Shown one piece after another: positions 36,123 through 45,678 of a stretch of DNA of 64,000 nt (the first letter of the stretch is position 1; the number at the start of each line of letters is the position of its first letter). Under the pieces are notes generated by a model that was not told the origin of the DNA, searched no databases, and saw only the letters and a program-made list of their open reading frames with translations. The stretch covers positions 124,001 to 188,000 of the forward strand of contig CAWGMT010000015.1 in NCBI GenBank assembly GCA_963823675.1, written 5' to 3'. The stretch is from CAWGMT01 sp963823675. GTDB taxonomy: Bacteria; Planctomycetota; Planctomycetia; Isosphaerales; Isosphaeraceae. A program made the translations under genes and the position numbers.

Positions 36123-37070
36123 TCACTGATAACGCCGGAAGCGGTTGCGAATCACGATGGCGGTGGCATTCATGGTCAAGAGCAAGGCTACCAGAATCAG
36201 GATGCCGCCGGCCACGACAGTCTGGAACCGCGTGTCGGGCTCCTTGGCAAAGTTGTAGATTTCGACCGGCAGGGCCGAGTAACGATCGAGCGGCCCTCGG
36301 GGCAACTTCAAGATCGAGCCGGCCGCGCCGACCATCAGCAAGGGCGCGGTCTCGCCGATCGCCCGCGACAAACCGAGGATGGTGCCGGTCAGGATGCCCG
36401 GCAGAGCCGACGGCAGCACGTGATCGCACACCATCTGCCACCGGGTGGCCCCGAGCGCCAAGGCGGCCTGGCGGAGAGACTGCGGCACCGCCCGCAGCGC
36501 CTCTTGAGTTGTGATGACGATGATCGGCAATATCAAGAGGCTCAGCGTCAACACGCCGGCCAGCAAGGTCGGTCCCAGCGCAATCGCCTTGTAGCCAAAC
36601 GCCCGCACGAAGACCGCCAGGCCGAGGATGCCGTAAACGATCGACGGCACTCCGGCCAGGTTGGCGATATTGATCTGAACGATCCGCCGCAGTTTCCCGG
36701 GCGGTGCATACTCCTCGAGGTAAACGCCCGCGCCGATCCCAACCGGAATCCCCAGGAGAGCTACCAAACCCAGCAACCAGAGACTGCCCGCAATTCCAAC
36801 TCGATATCCCGCCGCCAGCGGGTCTGTTCCCTGGTATTGAGTCGCGAGCTTCCGCACCAGGGCAAAGAGCTCGGCGACGTTGGGACCGATCGCGTAGAAG
36901 GGGTTGTCGGGCGGGCCCTTGAGCGCAGCCGCCAGGATCGAACCCAAAAGCAACGCAAGCACGACCACGCCCGTGCAGGTCGCCATCAAGCAGGCTGCCC
37001 CGAAAACCGGGCCCAGGACCTGCCTCAGCCAGCGATTCGGATGAAATCGGCGCTCGAGCGGGCGATTCAT
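36123..37070 (-). CDS. pstA: Phosphate ABC transporter permease PstA
   Basis: ATG 37070 overlaps the pstC stop by four bases (ATGA). The protein, 315 residues, has six or more membrane helices and the binding-protein-dependent permease loop LSLLILPIIVITTQEALRAV then PQSLRQAALALGATRWQ, which contacts PstB. GIAGSLWLLGLVALLGIPVG and YNFAKEPDTRFQ are typical PstA. Confidence 0.93.
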   Translation of the reverse strand: MNRPLERRFHPNRWLRQVLGPVFGAACLMATCTGVVVLALLLGSILAAALKGPPDNPFYAIGPNVAELFALVRKLATQYQGTDPLAAGYRVGIAGSLWLLGLVALLGIPVGIGAGVYLEEYAPPGKLRRIVQINIANLAGVPSIVYGILGLAVFVRAFGYKAIALGPTLLAGVLTLSLLILPIIVITTQEALRAVPQSLRQAALALGATRWQMVCDHVLPSALPGILTGTILGLSRAIGETAPLLMVGAAGSILKLPRGPLDRYSALPVEIYNFAKEPDTRFQTVVAGGILILVALLLTMNATAIVIRNRFRRYQ

Positions 37071-38041
37071 TGGTAGACCTCACGATAGCGGCGCAGAACC
37101 ACGCCCGAGATGATGTTGAGTGAAAGCGTCACCGCAAAGAGCGTCATCCCGACCGCGAAGAGTGAGAGATACTTGGACGTGCCGTAAGCGGCATCGCCGC
37201 TGATAACCTGAACGATGTACGTCGTCATGGTCTCGATCTGGGTCAACGGATTCAGCGTGATCTGAGGCCGCATGCCGGCCGCCAGCACCACCGCCATCGT
37301 CTCGCCGACCGCCCGGCTGATCGCCAGGATAAACGATGCGAAAACGCCTGAAAGCGCCGCCGGCAGCACGACGCGCGTCGAGACTTCAAACTTGGTCGCT
37401 CCTAGACCGAACGCGGCTTCGCGCAGCGCACGGGGCACCGACGACAGCACATCCTCGGAAAGCGACGAGACGAGCGGGATGATCATCACTCCCACCACGA
37501 TGCAAGCCGAAAGCGCATTGAACGTCTCGACCCGGAGGCCCAGGGGCTCGAGCAACTGCTTCAATACCGGGGTGACCAGAAGCAGCGCCACGTAGCCGTA
37601 GACAATGGTCGGAACGCCCGCCAGCAGCTCCAGGGTCGGCTTGAGCAACGATCGAAGCGTCCGCGGGGCATATTCACTGAGGTAGATCGCACTCAAAAGA
37701 CCGATCGGCAGCGCGACCATCGACGAGCCCGCCGCGATCAGGAACGTCCCCCAGATCAAGGGGACGATTCCAAATTTGGGAGGGCTGGCGTCGGGCTTGA
37801 GCTCGGTACCAAAGAGAAACTCGGGCACGCTCACCTTGGCGGTCCGAAAGAACTCAACGCTCTGGACGCCAAGCACCAGGATGATCCCGGCAGTGGTGAG
37901 CACAGTGATCACGGCGCAGAGGACCAGTCCCACCGTAACCGCCGTCTCCCAGAAGGCCAGAAACGGCGAATGACCGGCCCAAAGGTCGGGATCCGTGGGC
38001 TCGACGAATTTCGGGTCGGAGCTTCCTGCAAGAAAGGACAT
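37067..38041 (-). CDS. pstC: Phosphate ABC transporter permease PstC
   Basis: ATG 38041 gives MSFLAGSSDPKFVEPTDPDL and a 324-residue membrane protein. FFRTAKVSVPEFLFGTEL is the PstC periplasmic loop, and SSLSEDVLSSVPRALREAAF then GLGATKFEVSTRVVLPAALS is the permease motif. It follows pstS by about 130 bases and overlaps pstA. Confidence 0.93.
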   Translation of the reverse strand: MSFLAGSSDPKFVEPTDPDLWAGHSPFLAFWETAVTVGLVLCAVITVLTTAGIILVLGVQSVEFFRTAKVSVPEFLFGTELKPDASPPKFGIVPLIWGTFLIAAGSSMVALPIGLLSAIYLSEYAPRTLRSLLKPTLELLAGVPTIVYGYVALLLVTPVLKQLLEPLGLRVETFNALSACIVVGVMIIPLVSSLSEDVLSSVPRALREAAFGLGATKFEVSTRVVLPAALSGVFASFILAISRAVGETMAVVLAAGMRPQITLNPLTQIETMTTYIVQVISGDAAYGTSKYLSLFAVGMTLFAVTLSLNIISGVVLRRYREVYQ

Positions 38042-38173
38042 ATCAGAACCCCTCTTTCCCGCACAGGTCCCGGGCCGACCTTCCGCAGTTGCGCTTCTCA
38101 GCTCTCTCGTCAAAGGGTGCGCGAGATTCCCGCCCAGGGCAACGCCCTGAGAACTCAATCACGGAGTGACGTG

Positions 38174-39172
38174 TCACTTCTTCGTGGCTTCTGTGGCACC
38201 ACCGGCATTGCCCGCGGCCGACGGCAAGAGCTTGGCGAGCACCTCATGGTTGGCCGCCTTGTCGGCCTCGGTGGGTGGGTCGTAACCACCGGCCTGAGAA
38301 AGTTCCCCAACGTTGTCGAGGTAAAACTTGAGAAACTCGGCGACTTCCGGTCTCCGGGCCGCCGAGTTTTTCACATAAATGAAGAGTGGCCGCGAGAGCG
38401 GCTTGTAGCTCTTGTCCTTGATCGTGGCCTTGCTGGGCAGTACCGGCTGCGCATCGGGGCCGTTCTGGACGGCAACGGCGCGGAGCTTGTCGGTATTGGC
38501 CCCATAATAGGCGTAGCCAAAGTAACCCAGACCGTCCCGATCGCCGGCAACGCCGTTCACCAGGGTGTTGTCGTCAGAGCTTTGCTGGACGTCGTCGCGC
38601 TGGCTCTTGGTCTTGCCGACGATCTCCTCGGTGAAAAAGTCGAACGTGCCGGAATCGTTGTCGGGGGAATACAGGATGATCTTGCGATCGGGCCAGGTCG
38701 CGTCGACGTCTTTCCAGTTCATCACCTTGCTCCCGGGCTGCCAGATGGCCTTCAACTGCTCGACCGACAGCGACTTGACGAAGTCGTTCTTGGGATTGAC
38801 GACCAGTGTGATCCCATCGTAGGCGACGAGGAACCGCGACCATTCGATGCCTTGCGCCTTGGCCTTCGATTCCTCCTCGGCCTTGGCTGCGCGCGAGGCG
38901 TCGACGATGTCGACTTCACCTTGGAGATAGCGGCCGAAGCCGCCCCCTGTCCCGTGGTTGTAGACCACTACCGTGATCGCGGGGTTGACCTTGTTGAACG
39001 CCTTTTGCGCAGCCTGGCTGATCCTGTAGACGGTACTCGAGCCGTCCACGATGATCTCGGCGGCCGGCATGAGCGCGCCAGGGCCGGCTGGAACAGCCTC
39101 ACCACATCCTGGACCTGCGCTGGCAGCCAGGCAGAGTCCGATCAGCCCCAAACACCTGCGCAATTGAGTCAT
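38174..39172 (-). CDS. pstS: Phosphate-binding protein PstS, lipoprotein-like
   Basis: ATG 39172 gives a signal peptide ending in a lipobox-like stretch (CLAASAGPGCGEA, Cys near residue 23). The phosphate-binding pattern IIVDGSSTVYRISQAAQKAF is followed by GTGGGFGRYLQGEVDIVDAS and SPDNDSGTFDFFTEEIV, all characteristic. It captures periplasmic phosphate for PstCAB. First gene of the pst set; no phoU is in the window. Confidence 0.94.
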   Translation of the reverse strand: MTQLRRCLGLIGLCLAASAGPGCGEAVPAGPGALMPAAEIIVDGSSTVYRISQAAQKAFNKVNPAITVVVYNHGTGGGFGRYLQGEVDIVDASRAAKAEEESKAKAQGIEWSRFLVAYDGITLVVNPKNDFVKSLSVEQLKAIWQPGSKVMNWKDVDATWPDRKIILYSPDNDSGTFDFFTEEIVGKTKSQRDDVQQSSDDNTLVNGVAGDRDGLGYFGYAYYGANTDKLRAVAVQNGPDAQPVLPSKATIKDKSYKPLSRPLFIYVKNSAARRPEVAEFLKFYLDNVGELSQAGGYDPPTEADKAANHEVLAKLLPSAAGNAGGATEATKK

Positions 39173-39329
39173 CCGTTGATTTCCTTTTCTTGATCGACCT
39201 CACCCCGAAAGGATTCCCACGCCGACGCTCCGCTACGGTGACGGACTGAGCCGACGCTGGCACGAAAGCTAGTGCCTGGCGATGTCTTTGCGGGCATTGG
39301 CTCGCCGCACCAAATAGCCAGTCTAACGA

Positions 39330-39351
39330 GTTAACATGAAGATTGTGTGAA
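39330..39351 (-). promoter_or_regulatory. Possible Pho-box-like direct repeat upstream of pstS
   Basis: On the minus strand, TTCACACAATC and TTCATGTTAAC form an 11-base direct repeat, the spacing of PhoB-family sites. It lies about 160 bases upstream of the pstS start, overlapping the lgt stop. Low confidence because planctomycete Pho sites are not well defined. Confidence 0.3.
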
Positions 39352-40142
39352 CGCCATTGGCTTGAGGCGAATCCAGACGGCGATTCCGGCGGCGAGCAGT
39401 GCGAGGCTGATGTTTTGAGACAGGGTCATTCCCGCAAACAGAGCGGGCTCGTCCCCGCGCAGAGATTCGATCGGCCATCGCGTCAAGGGATAGAGAATCA
39501 TGAGAAGCGCCATGATCTCGCCCTGCCGGCGCTGGCGCGGATAATACGCCACGAGCAGTGCCAGAATCAAGAAACTGGCAATCGCCGCGTAGATCTGGGT
39601 GGGATGCACCGGCAGCGACACGAGCGCACTGGCGCGATCAAGCCCGCGTTGATCTGTCGCGCCCACGCGTGCGACCCCGCGGGAAATCGCACCGCCCAGG
39701 ACAGGTTGCAGAGGGCACCATCGCAGCAGCCGTTCAAGAAGCAGCCGATCCGGCCCACGGCCGCCCCGATCGCCACCGCCGGGGCGACTGCGTCGGCCAT
39801 TGCCCAGAACGGAAACGGCCGGCGCAGCCAGTAGAGCATCGACCCCGTGAATCCCCCCAGGATGCAGCCGTAGAAGACATTTCCACCCTGCCAGCTCCGC
39901 AGAATATCGACCGGAGCATGAATCTCGTCGAGATGGAAGGCGACATACGCGGCCCGCGCGCCGATCACTCCACCGAGGAACAACCAGGTTGCCAGTTCGT
40001 AGACGCTGTTTTCATTGACCTTCTGCCGCCGCGCGCCCCAGACGGCCATCATGAGCGCAGATGCGCAGGCCGCGAAGATCATCACGCCATAGCTATGGAC
40101 CTGGATGCCTGAACCCGGAATCGCAAACAGTATCGGCCGCAT
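39331..40142 (-). CDS. lgt: Prolipoprotein diacylglyceryl transferase (frameshifted)
   Basis: ATG 40142 starts MRPILFAIPGSGIQVHSYGV. Membrane helices, GARAAYVAFHLDE and the signature VGRIGCFLNGCCDGALCN identify Lgt, which adds diacylglycerol to lipoprotein cysteines. The frame changes near 39640; the continuation LPVHPTQIYAAIASFLIL carries the conserved PTQxY motif. An essential housekeeping function, so the frame break is probably a base error. Confidence 0.9.
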
Positions 40143-40358
40143 CCTGGCGATCTCCCGTGAGATAGGCTCTCGAATCGGTTCTCACTGATCCCGCCAAGAT
40201 ACCGCCACGGCCAATTCCGGCAAGTCCAGAACACGATGCACACACGCAATCGTTGGCTGCGGTGGGCCATGCTCCCCGGCGGACCGGTTTCGATGGCGCG
40301 CGGGTACTGTATAATCAGGGTGTGACCTGGCAACTGGGATTCTTGACGGGAGGCGACC

Positions 40359-40832
40359 ATGAGTCTCACAGTCCTTAGTCCCGTTTTTTCCGAGGGAACG
40401 CCCATTCCGCGGCGTCATACCGGCGATGGCGAGGACCTCTCTCCGCCACTCTCGTGGTCGGGATTGCCCGCCTCGGCAACAGAGCTGGCGTTGATCGTCG
40501 ACGACCCGGATGCGCCCACCAAGGAGCCTTGGGTTCACTGGGTGATCTATAACCTGCCCTCGACACTCAGCGAGCTGGCTGAAGGGATCGCGCCGATCGC
40601 GCACCCGCCGGTTGTACCCGCAGTGGTCCAGGGCAAGAACTCCTGGAATTCCGTGGGTTATCAAGGGCCAGCGCCCCCCAAGGGACATGGAATTCACCAC
40701 TACTACTTCAAACTCTACGCGCTCGACACGCCGCTTCACCTGCCCGAGGGCCTCGATAAATCGGGCCTCATGAGGAAGATGGAAGGGCACATCGTGTCCC
40801 AGGCCGTGTTGATGGGCACCTATCACCGATAA
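40359..40832 (+). CDS. PEBP/YbhB family protein
   Basis: A 157-residue protein with FSEGTPIPRRHTGDGEDLSP, the DPDAPTKEPWVHWVIYNLP motif and GHGIHHYYFKLYALDTPL, diagnostic of bacterial phosphatidylethanolamine-binding proteins (YbhB/YbcL). The ligand pocket residues DPDxP and GxHxYxF are intact. The bacterial function is unclear. Confidence 0.93.
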   Translation: MSLTVLSPVFSEGTPIPRRHTGDGEDLSPPLSWSGLPASATELALIVDDPDAPTKEPWVHWVIYNLPSTLSELAEGIAPIAHPPVVPAVVQGKNSWNSVGYQGPAPPKGHGIHHYYFKLYALDTPLHLPEGLDKSGLMRKMEGHIVSQAVLMGTYHR

Positions 40833-40856
40833 CCCCTTGCGCGAGGCTCATCGAGA

Positions 40857-41576
40857 GTGCCCGATACCCGGAGTCATCGCGGCGCCGACCCACGCGACGC
40901 CGCCGGATTCGGGCTCGCGAGCCAGCCGGCTTTGCGTGCCGCCGTTCTTGATCTCTCCTGGCTGCTCGGGCGCGGCTATGCGCCGGTTTCCGCGCTCAAG
41001 CTGGTCGGCGATCGTGGCAACTTGACCGAGCGCCAGCGGGGCGCGGTGCAGCGCGCTGCCTGCTCCGACGAGGCCGGTGCGCGGCGCGAGGCGACCCGGG
41101 TGTCCGCTCCAGAGCTGGCCGGCCGCGTCCTCATGATCGACGGTTTCAACGTGCTGACCACGATCGAGGCGGCCCTGGGCGGCGCGGTGGTGTTGCTTTG
41201 CCGCGACGCGACCTATCGCGACATCGCAGGCGTTCACGGAACTTACCGCAAGGTCGCCGAGACCCTGCCCGCCCTGGAAATCCTGGCATCGGTGCTGGCC
41301 GACTTGGCCGTGTCTCGCGTAGGCTGGCTGTTCGACCAGCCCGTCTCCAACAGCGGCCGGATTCGCAGCTTGGTGCTGCAAATTGCTGCGGAGCACGCTT
41401 TCGACTGGTCGGTCGATCTGGTCAATAACCCGGACCGGCAGTTGAAGGAGTCGTCAGAGTTCATCGCCACCGCCGATAGCGCCATTCTCGACGCGGGCCC
41501 GCGGTGGTTCAATCTGGCCCGGCACGCCGTTGACACGGCGTGCCCGGCGGCCTGGATCGTTGATCTTGGCCCGTGA
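40857..41576 (+). CDS. DUF434/DUF5616 domain protein
   Basis: GTG 40857 starts a 239-residue protein. ALRAAVLDLSWLLGRGYAPV and VGDRGNLTERQRGAVQRAAC match DUF434, and VLMIDGFNVLTTIEAALGGA, LLCRDATYRDIAGVHGTYRK and WLFDQPVSNSGRIRSLVL match the following DUF5616 domain, which has nuclease-like Asp residues. Function unknown. It follows the PEBP gene by 24 bases. Confidence 0.8.
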   Translation: MPDTRSHRGADPRDAAGFGLASQPALRAAVLDLSWLLGRGYAPVSALKLVGDRGNLTERQRGAVQRAACSDEAGARREATRVSAPELAGRVLMIDGFNVLTTIEAALGGAVVLLCRDATYRDIAGVHGTYRKVAETLPALEILASVLADLAVSRVGWLFDQPVSNSGRIRSLVLQIAAEHAFDWSVDLVNNPDRQLKESSEFIATADSAILDAGPRWFNLARHAVDTACPAAWIVDLGP

Positions 41577-41601
41577 GATTCATCGCCGCCAATGAAAGTG
41601 A

Positions 41602-41718
41602 TTCCCACGGCGAGCCCGGTCGCGTCAGCGCCGGGAGTCCTTCCCACGGCGAGCCCGGTCGCGTCAGCGCCGGCAGTGATTCCCACGGCGAGCCCGGTCG
41701 CGTCAGCGCCGGGAGTGA
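41602..41718 (+). repeat. Three tandem 39-bp repeats
   Basis: The unit begins TTCCCACGGCGAGCCCGGTC and continues GCGTCAGCGCCGG, at 41602, 41641 and 41680 with few changes. It is just downstream of the DUF434 gene and I regard it as non-coding. Confidence 0.85.
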
Positions 41719-41781
41719 TTCGAGGCGTCAACCGAGAACTCGCCCCACGAAGACTCGGGGCGCTGACGCGTCCCGCTCGCC

Positions 41782-41886
41782 GTTCGCAAACTCCTGCGCA
41801 GCTTCCTCGACGTCTGCAACGCCATCGATTACGCCTACTCCCGCGGCGTGATCCACCGCGACAACGAGCCGGCCAACCCACGATGA
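41782..41886 (+). pseudogene. Ser/Thr kinase fragment
   Basis: Thirty-four codons plus TGA read VRKLLRSFLDVCNAIDYAYS then RGVIHRDNEPANPR. The intact kinase downstream has LRKLLRRFTDVCNAVDYAHS and RGVLHRDLKPANII at its catalytic loop. The fragment keeps HRD but has NEPAN in place of LKPAN and nothing on either side. Confidence 0.75.
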
Positions 41887-42246
41887 AACCGCGCAGGCAG
41901 GTCGTTTTTGGAGTGGCTCGTGAGATCCGCCGGCTCTGCGACTCAATGTTGCTTCGTGATCCTGGGTGTGCGAGGCTCCGTCCGAGCCCAAGGCTCGCCC
42001 TGGCTCACACGGAGTTTCGCCCTCCCGGAATCGTGCAAGGCCGTTTCGAGGTCGGCAATCAGATCTTCGTGGACAAACTTGCTGACCGGGCGGGGAAGGA
42101 CGGCCTGCCACGGGCCTGGCCGGTTTGCACAGCCCGGATTTCCATGGGACAATGCTCCGGATGCGACGCTCCCGCCCGCGCCTGGGCTCCGGTGCCGTGC
42201 CGGGGACGGTCGTGCCGGGGACGACGCGCTGGGCCGGAGCTTCCCC

Positions 42247-44016
42247 ATGGCCGCCGACGCCAACCAGCACCTCATGTTCGGATTGATCGCGCTTCAGGTC
42301 GGGCTCGTCGAGCAGGCACAGCTCGTTGCCGCCTTTCAGGCCTGGGCCAGCGACAAGGCCCGGCCCCTGGCCGAGCACCTGGCCGAGCGCGGAGGCTTGG
42401 GCGCCGACGGCCGCGCCGCGGTCGAGGCCATGGTCGCCCTGCATGTCAAAAGGCACGCCGGCGACGTCGAGAAGGGCCTGGCCTCGATCCCGGCGAGCCT
42501 CGCGACCCGCGAGCGGCTCGCTGCCCTGGGCGACCCCGAGATCACTGCCACCATCTCCCACATCTCCGGCGGATCGGCCGACCCGCACACCCACCGCACC
42601 GCGAGCCAGGCCGTCGGCACCGCAACGAGCGACGGACAGCGGTTCCAGATCTTGCGGCCCCACGCCCGCGGCGGCTTGGGGGAAGTCTTCGTGGCGCTCG
42701 ACTGCGAGCTACACCGCGAAGTGGCGCTCAAGCAGATCGTCGACTCTCACGCCGACGACCCCGTCAGCCGCCATCGCTTCCTCCAGGAGGCCGAGATCAC
42801 TGGCGGCCTCGAACATCCCGGCATCGTTCCGGTCTATGGCCTGGGCACCCACTCCGACGGCCGCCCCTACTACGCTATGCGGTTCATCCGTGGCGAATCG
42901 CTCAGGGAGGCCATCGACCGGTTCCACAAGGACAACGCGCTCAAGAAACAGCATGGCCGACGATCGCTTGAGCTGCGCAAACTCTTGCGGCGGTTTACCG
43001 ACGTCTGCAACGCCGTGGACTACGCGCACTCGCGGGGCGTCCTGCACCGCGACCTCAAGCCGGCGAACATCATCGTCGGCACTCACGGCGAGACCCTGGT
43101 GGTCGACTGGGGGCTGGCCAAGCCGCTCGGCCACGCGGAACCGGGCAGCGATTCCGATGAGCGGACGCTGGTACCGAGCTCCTCCAGCGGCAGCGGCGAG
43201 ACACTGCCGGGCAGCGCGCTGGGGACACCGGGCTACATGAGCCCCGAGCAGGCCCGCGGCGACCTCCAACGCCTGTCGCCCCGAAGCGACGTCTACTCGC
43301 TCGGCGCCACGCTCTATTGCCTGCTTACCGGCCGGCCGCCGTTCGAGGGCGACGACATCCAGCAGGTGCTCCGCAAGGCAAAGTGGGGCGAATTCGCCGG
43401 GCCCCGGCAACTCGATCGCAGTATCGACCCCGCACTGGAGGCCGTCTGCTTGAAGGCGATGACTTTCGCGCCCGAGCACCGCTACGCGACGTGCCGGGTG
43501 CTGGCCGATGACATCGAGCGATGGATGGCCGGCCAGCGGGTCACGGCCTGGGAGGAGCCGCTGTCGCGGCGGGTACGACGATGGGGAGGTCGGGCAATAG
43601 TGGCTACAGCTATAGCGTTGCTCGCGGGACTGGTCGCCCTGGCCGTCGTGCAAACGCGGGCCATTCGAGAGCTCAAAAAGGCTAACGCCGCGGCCAATCG
43701 CGCCCTGGGCGAATCGATCCAGGCCAAGGATGAGACCGACCTTGCATTAGCGCGGTCCGAAGAGTCGCGCGAGCGGGCCGAGGCCGTCCGGAAGTTGCTG
43801 ACTGATGCGTTCCGCAGCCCGCAGGGGACCCAGGATGGCCGTCAGATCAAGGCGGTCGATCTTCTGGACCAGGCGTCCGGAAAGCTCGCCAAGGATCTCG
43901 CGGGGTCGAACGCTACCCGGGGAGCACTTCTCCAGGCAATCGGGGAAATGTACCTGGGCCTCGGCATCTACGAGAAGCTGCCCGACCTTCCCGCCGAGGT
44001 GTTCGCCACGCCCTGA
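42247..44016 (+). CDS. Membrane-anchored Ser/Thr protein kinase, C-terminal TPR region missing
   Basis: ATG 42247 gives MAADANQHLMFGLIALQVGL, the N-terminal helical domain common in planctomycete kinases. The kinase domain (about residues 130-420) has ARGGLGEVFVALD, VALKQIV, catalytic loop GVLHRDLKPANIIVG, VDWGLAKPL in place of DFG, and APE-like GTPGYMSPEQARG. A membrane helix (AIVATAIALLAGLVALAVVQ, near 455) is followed by a helical segment. Relatives usually continue into a long TPR array after KAVDLLDQASGKLAKDLAG; here the protein stops soon after at FATP (589 residues), so the sensor part seems lost. Confidence 0.85.
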   Translation: MAADANQHLMFGLIALQVGLVEQAQLVAAFQAWASDKARPLAEHLAERGGLGADGRAAVEAMVALHVKRHAGDVEKGLASIPASLATRERLAALGDPEITATISHISGGSADPHTHRTASQAVGTATSDGQRFQILRPHARGGLGEVFVALDCELHREVALKQIVDSHADDPVSRHRFLQEAEITGGLEHPGIVPVYGLGTHSDGRPYYAMRFIRGESLREAIDRFHKDNALKKQHGRRSLELRKLLRRFTDVCNAVDYAHSRGVLHRDLKPANIIVGTHGETLVVDWGLAKPLGHAEPGSDSDERTLVPSSSSGSGETLPGSALGTPGYMSPEQARGDLQRLSPRSDVYSLGATLYCLLTGRPPFEGDDIQQVLRKAKWGEFAGPRQLDRSIDPALEAVCLKAMTFAPEHRYATCRVLADDIERWMAGQRVTAWEEPLSRRVRRWGGRAIVATAIALLAGLVALAVVQTRAIRELKKANAAANRALGESIQAKDETDLALARSEESRERAEAVRKLLTDAFRSPQGTQDGRQIKAVDLLDQASGKLAKDLAGSNATRGALLQAIGEMYLGLGIYEKLPDLPAEVFATP

Positions 44017-44164
44017 ATCCGCCGGCGATTCAATCGAATTGACTTGATTCCCGCGACGGACAGTCTAGCATAAGAGCCTTCTCTCCCGACGGTCTCTGGA
44101 AGAGACCGATCGCCGCCAGTGAAACCCCGCGCCTGGGTGTGCGGTCATTCCGCGGAGCGCGATC

Positions 44165-45580
44165 ATGAAAAAGCGGTGGCCAAGGGCGGCATGCCTGCGC
44201 CTTTTGTTGGCGTTCTCGATGATATGTCTTCTGGCCGTCGCGGTCCCTGCCTGCGCCGATGAGTCACCACATCCAGCGGTCGACAATGCCGCGGGCGCGC
44301 CCCGATCGGCGGCACTCGCGGCAGGAACCGACTCCGTCGACACGCTGTTCATGATGGCCGCTTCGACGCTGACGCTCTTGATGGTCCCGGCGCTCGGGCT
44401 CTTCTACGGCGGAATGGTCCGGCGCAAGAATGTGCTGGCGACCTTCCAGCAGAGCTTCATCCTGCTCGGCGTGATCGCCGTGCAGTGGGTCGTTGTGGGC
44501 TACAGCCTGGCATTCGGGCCCGACGTGTATGCGGGGCTGTGCGGAAGCTGGCGCTGGGCGCTGCTCTTGGGCGTCGGGCTCGAACCCAACGCCGATCTGG
44601 CGCCTGGCGTCCCCCACCAGCTTTTCATGATCTTTCAGATGATGGTCGCGGCTCTGACGGCCGCGCTCATCTCGGGGGCGATCGCCGAACGGGCACGATT
44701 TATGGCCTATGTGCTATTTGTCCTGCTCTGGACGACCCTCGTCTACGATCCCGTGGCACACTGGGTCTGGAGTCCGGAAGGGTGGATTCGCCGGCAAGGT
44801 GCGCTCGACTTCGCCGGTGGGCTGGTCGTCCAGCTCACGTCCGGTCTGGCGGCGCTCTCGTGCGCGGTGATCCTGGGCAAACGGAAAGGCCTCGATACTG
44901 AAGACATGAATCCGCACAATCTGACGCTTACCGCGCTCGGGACGGGGCTCTTATGGTTTGGCTGGCTTGGCTACACCGCCGGGCAGGCCCGCGGCATCAA
45001 CGCCGGAGCCGTCGCAGCCTTCGTGGCGACCACCCTGGCCGGCTCGGCGGCCGTCGTGAGCTGGAGCGCGCTTGAGTATCTTCAGAAGCGCAAAGTGACC
45101 ATGCTCGGGGCCTGCACAGGCGCGATTGCGGGTTTGGTGGTCGTGACTCCCGCCGCGGGTTACATCACGCCCGCAGCGGCCCTCGCGTTGGGTGCACTGG
45201 TTTGTCCACTCTGTTATGGGGCCATCCTGCTCAAGGCAAGGCTGGGCTATGACGACTCGCTCGATGTCTTCGGAGTTCATGGAGTCGGCGGCATTGCCGG
45301 GGCCCTCGCCGTCGGTGTGCTGGCGACACCTGCCTTGACGGGTCAGGCCGGCGGCCTCTTCGAGGGCAGCACCGACCTCCTGGTGGCTCAGGCGATCGCG
45401 ATTGCCGCCGTCGCGCTTTATACCGTGGTCGCGACCGTGGGAATCCTGGTCTTACTCGACCGGACGCTGGGCTTTCGCGTCGGTGCCGACGAGGAAGACC
45501 TGGGCCTCGATCTGACCCAGCACGGCCAGCGAGGCTACATCATGGAAGAAGAAGAACTAATCGGCATGGTCCGCAAGTGA
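44165..45580 (+). CDS. amt: Ammonium transporter
   Basis: A 471-residue membrane protein with an N-terminal signal peptide, as in many Amt proteins. ALGLFYGGMVRRKNVLATFQ and QSFILLGVIAVQW are the opening helices; the twin pore histidines are in DPVAHWVWSPEGW and DVFGVHGVGGIAGALAVG. It carries ammonium across the inner membrane. No glnB (PII) gene is adjacent. The cytoplasmic C-tail GYIMEEEELIGMVRK is short. Confidence 0.95.
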   Translation: MKKRWPRAACLRLLLAFSMICLLAVAVPACADESPHPAVDNAAGAPRSAALAAGTDSVDTLFMMAASTLTLLMVPALGLFYGGMVRRKNVLATFQQSFILLGVIAVQWVVVGYSLAFGPDVYAGLCGSWRWALLLGVGLEPNADLAPGVPHQLFMIFQMMVAALTAALISGAIAERARFMAYVLFVLLWTTLVYDPVAHWVWSPEGWIRRQGALDFAGGLVVQLTSGLAALSCAVILGKRKGLDTEDMNPHNLTLTALGTGLLWFGWLGYTAGQARGINAGAVAAFVATTLAGSAAVVSWSALEYLQKRKVTMLGACTGAIAGLVVVTPAAGYITPAAALALGALVCPLCYGAILLKARLGYDDSLDVFGVHGVGGIAGALAVGVLATPALTGQAGGLFEGSTDLLVAQAIAIAAVALYTVVATVGILVLLDRTLGFRVGADEEDLGLDLTQHGQRGYIMEEEELIGMVRK

Positions 45581-45678
45581 CCAAAAAACCGAGCTCGACA
45601 CCGCGAAGCCCTCAGGGGCCGCCAGGCTCCCCTGGGCGAGCTTGAATCGGCGATGGGCGGGTTCAATCGTGGCGACCG

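Larger units (their letters stand above)
41577..42246. other. Intergenic space with repeats and kinase debris
   Basis: Apart from the 39-bp repeats and the kinase fragment, the stretch 41887-42246 shows no recognisable coding. The kinase that follows starts at 42247. Confidence 0.5.

Noticed and set aside
41592..41880. Protein with PTASPVASAP repeats
   Set aside because: It is produced by translating the 39-bp intergenic repeats; there is no ribosome site and it runs out of frame through the kinase fragment.
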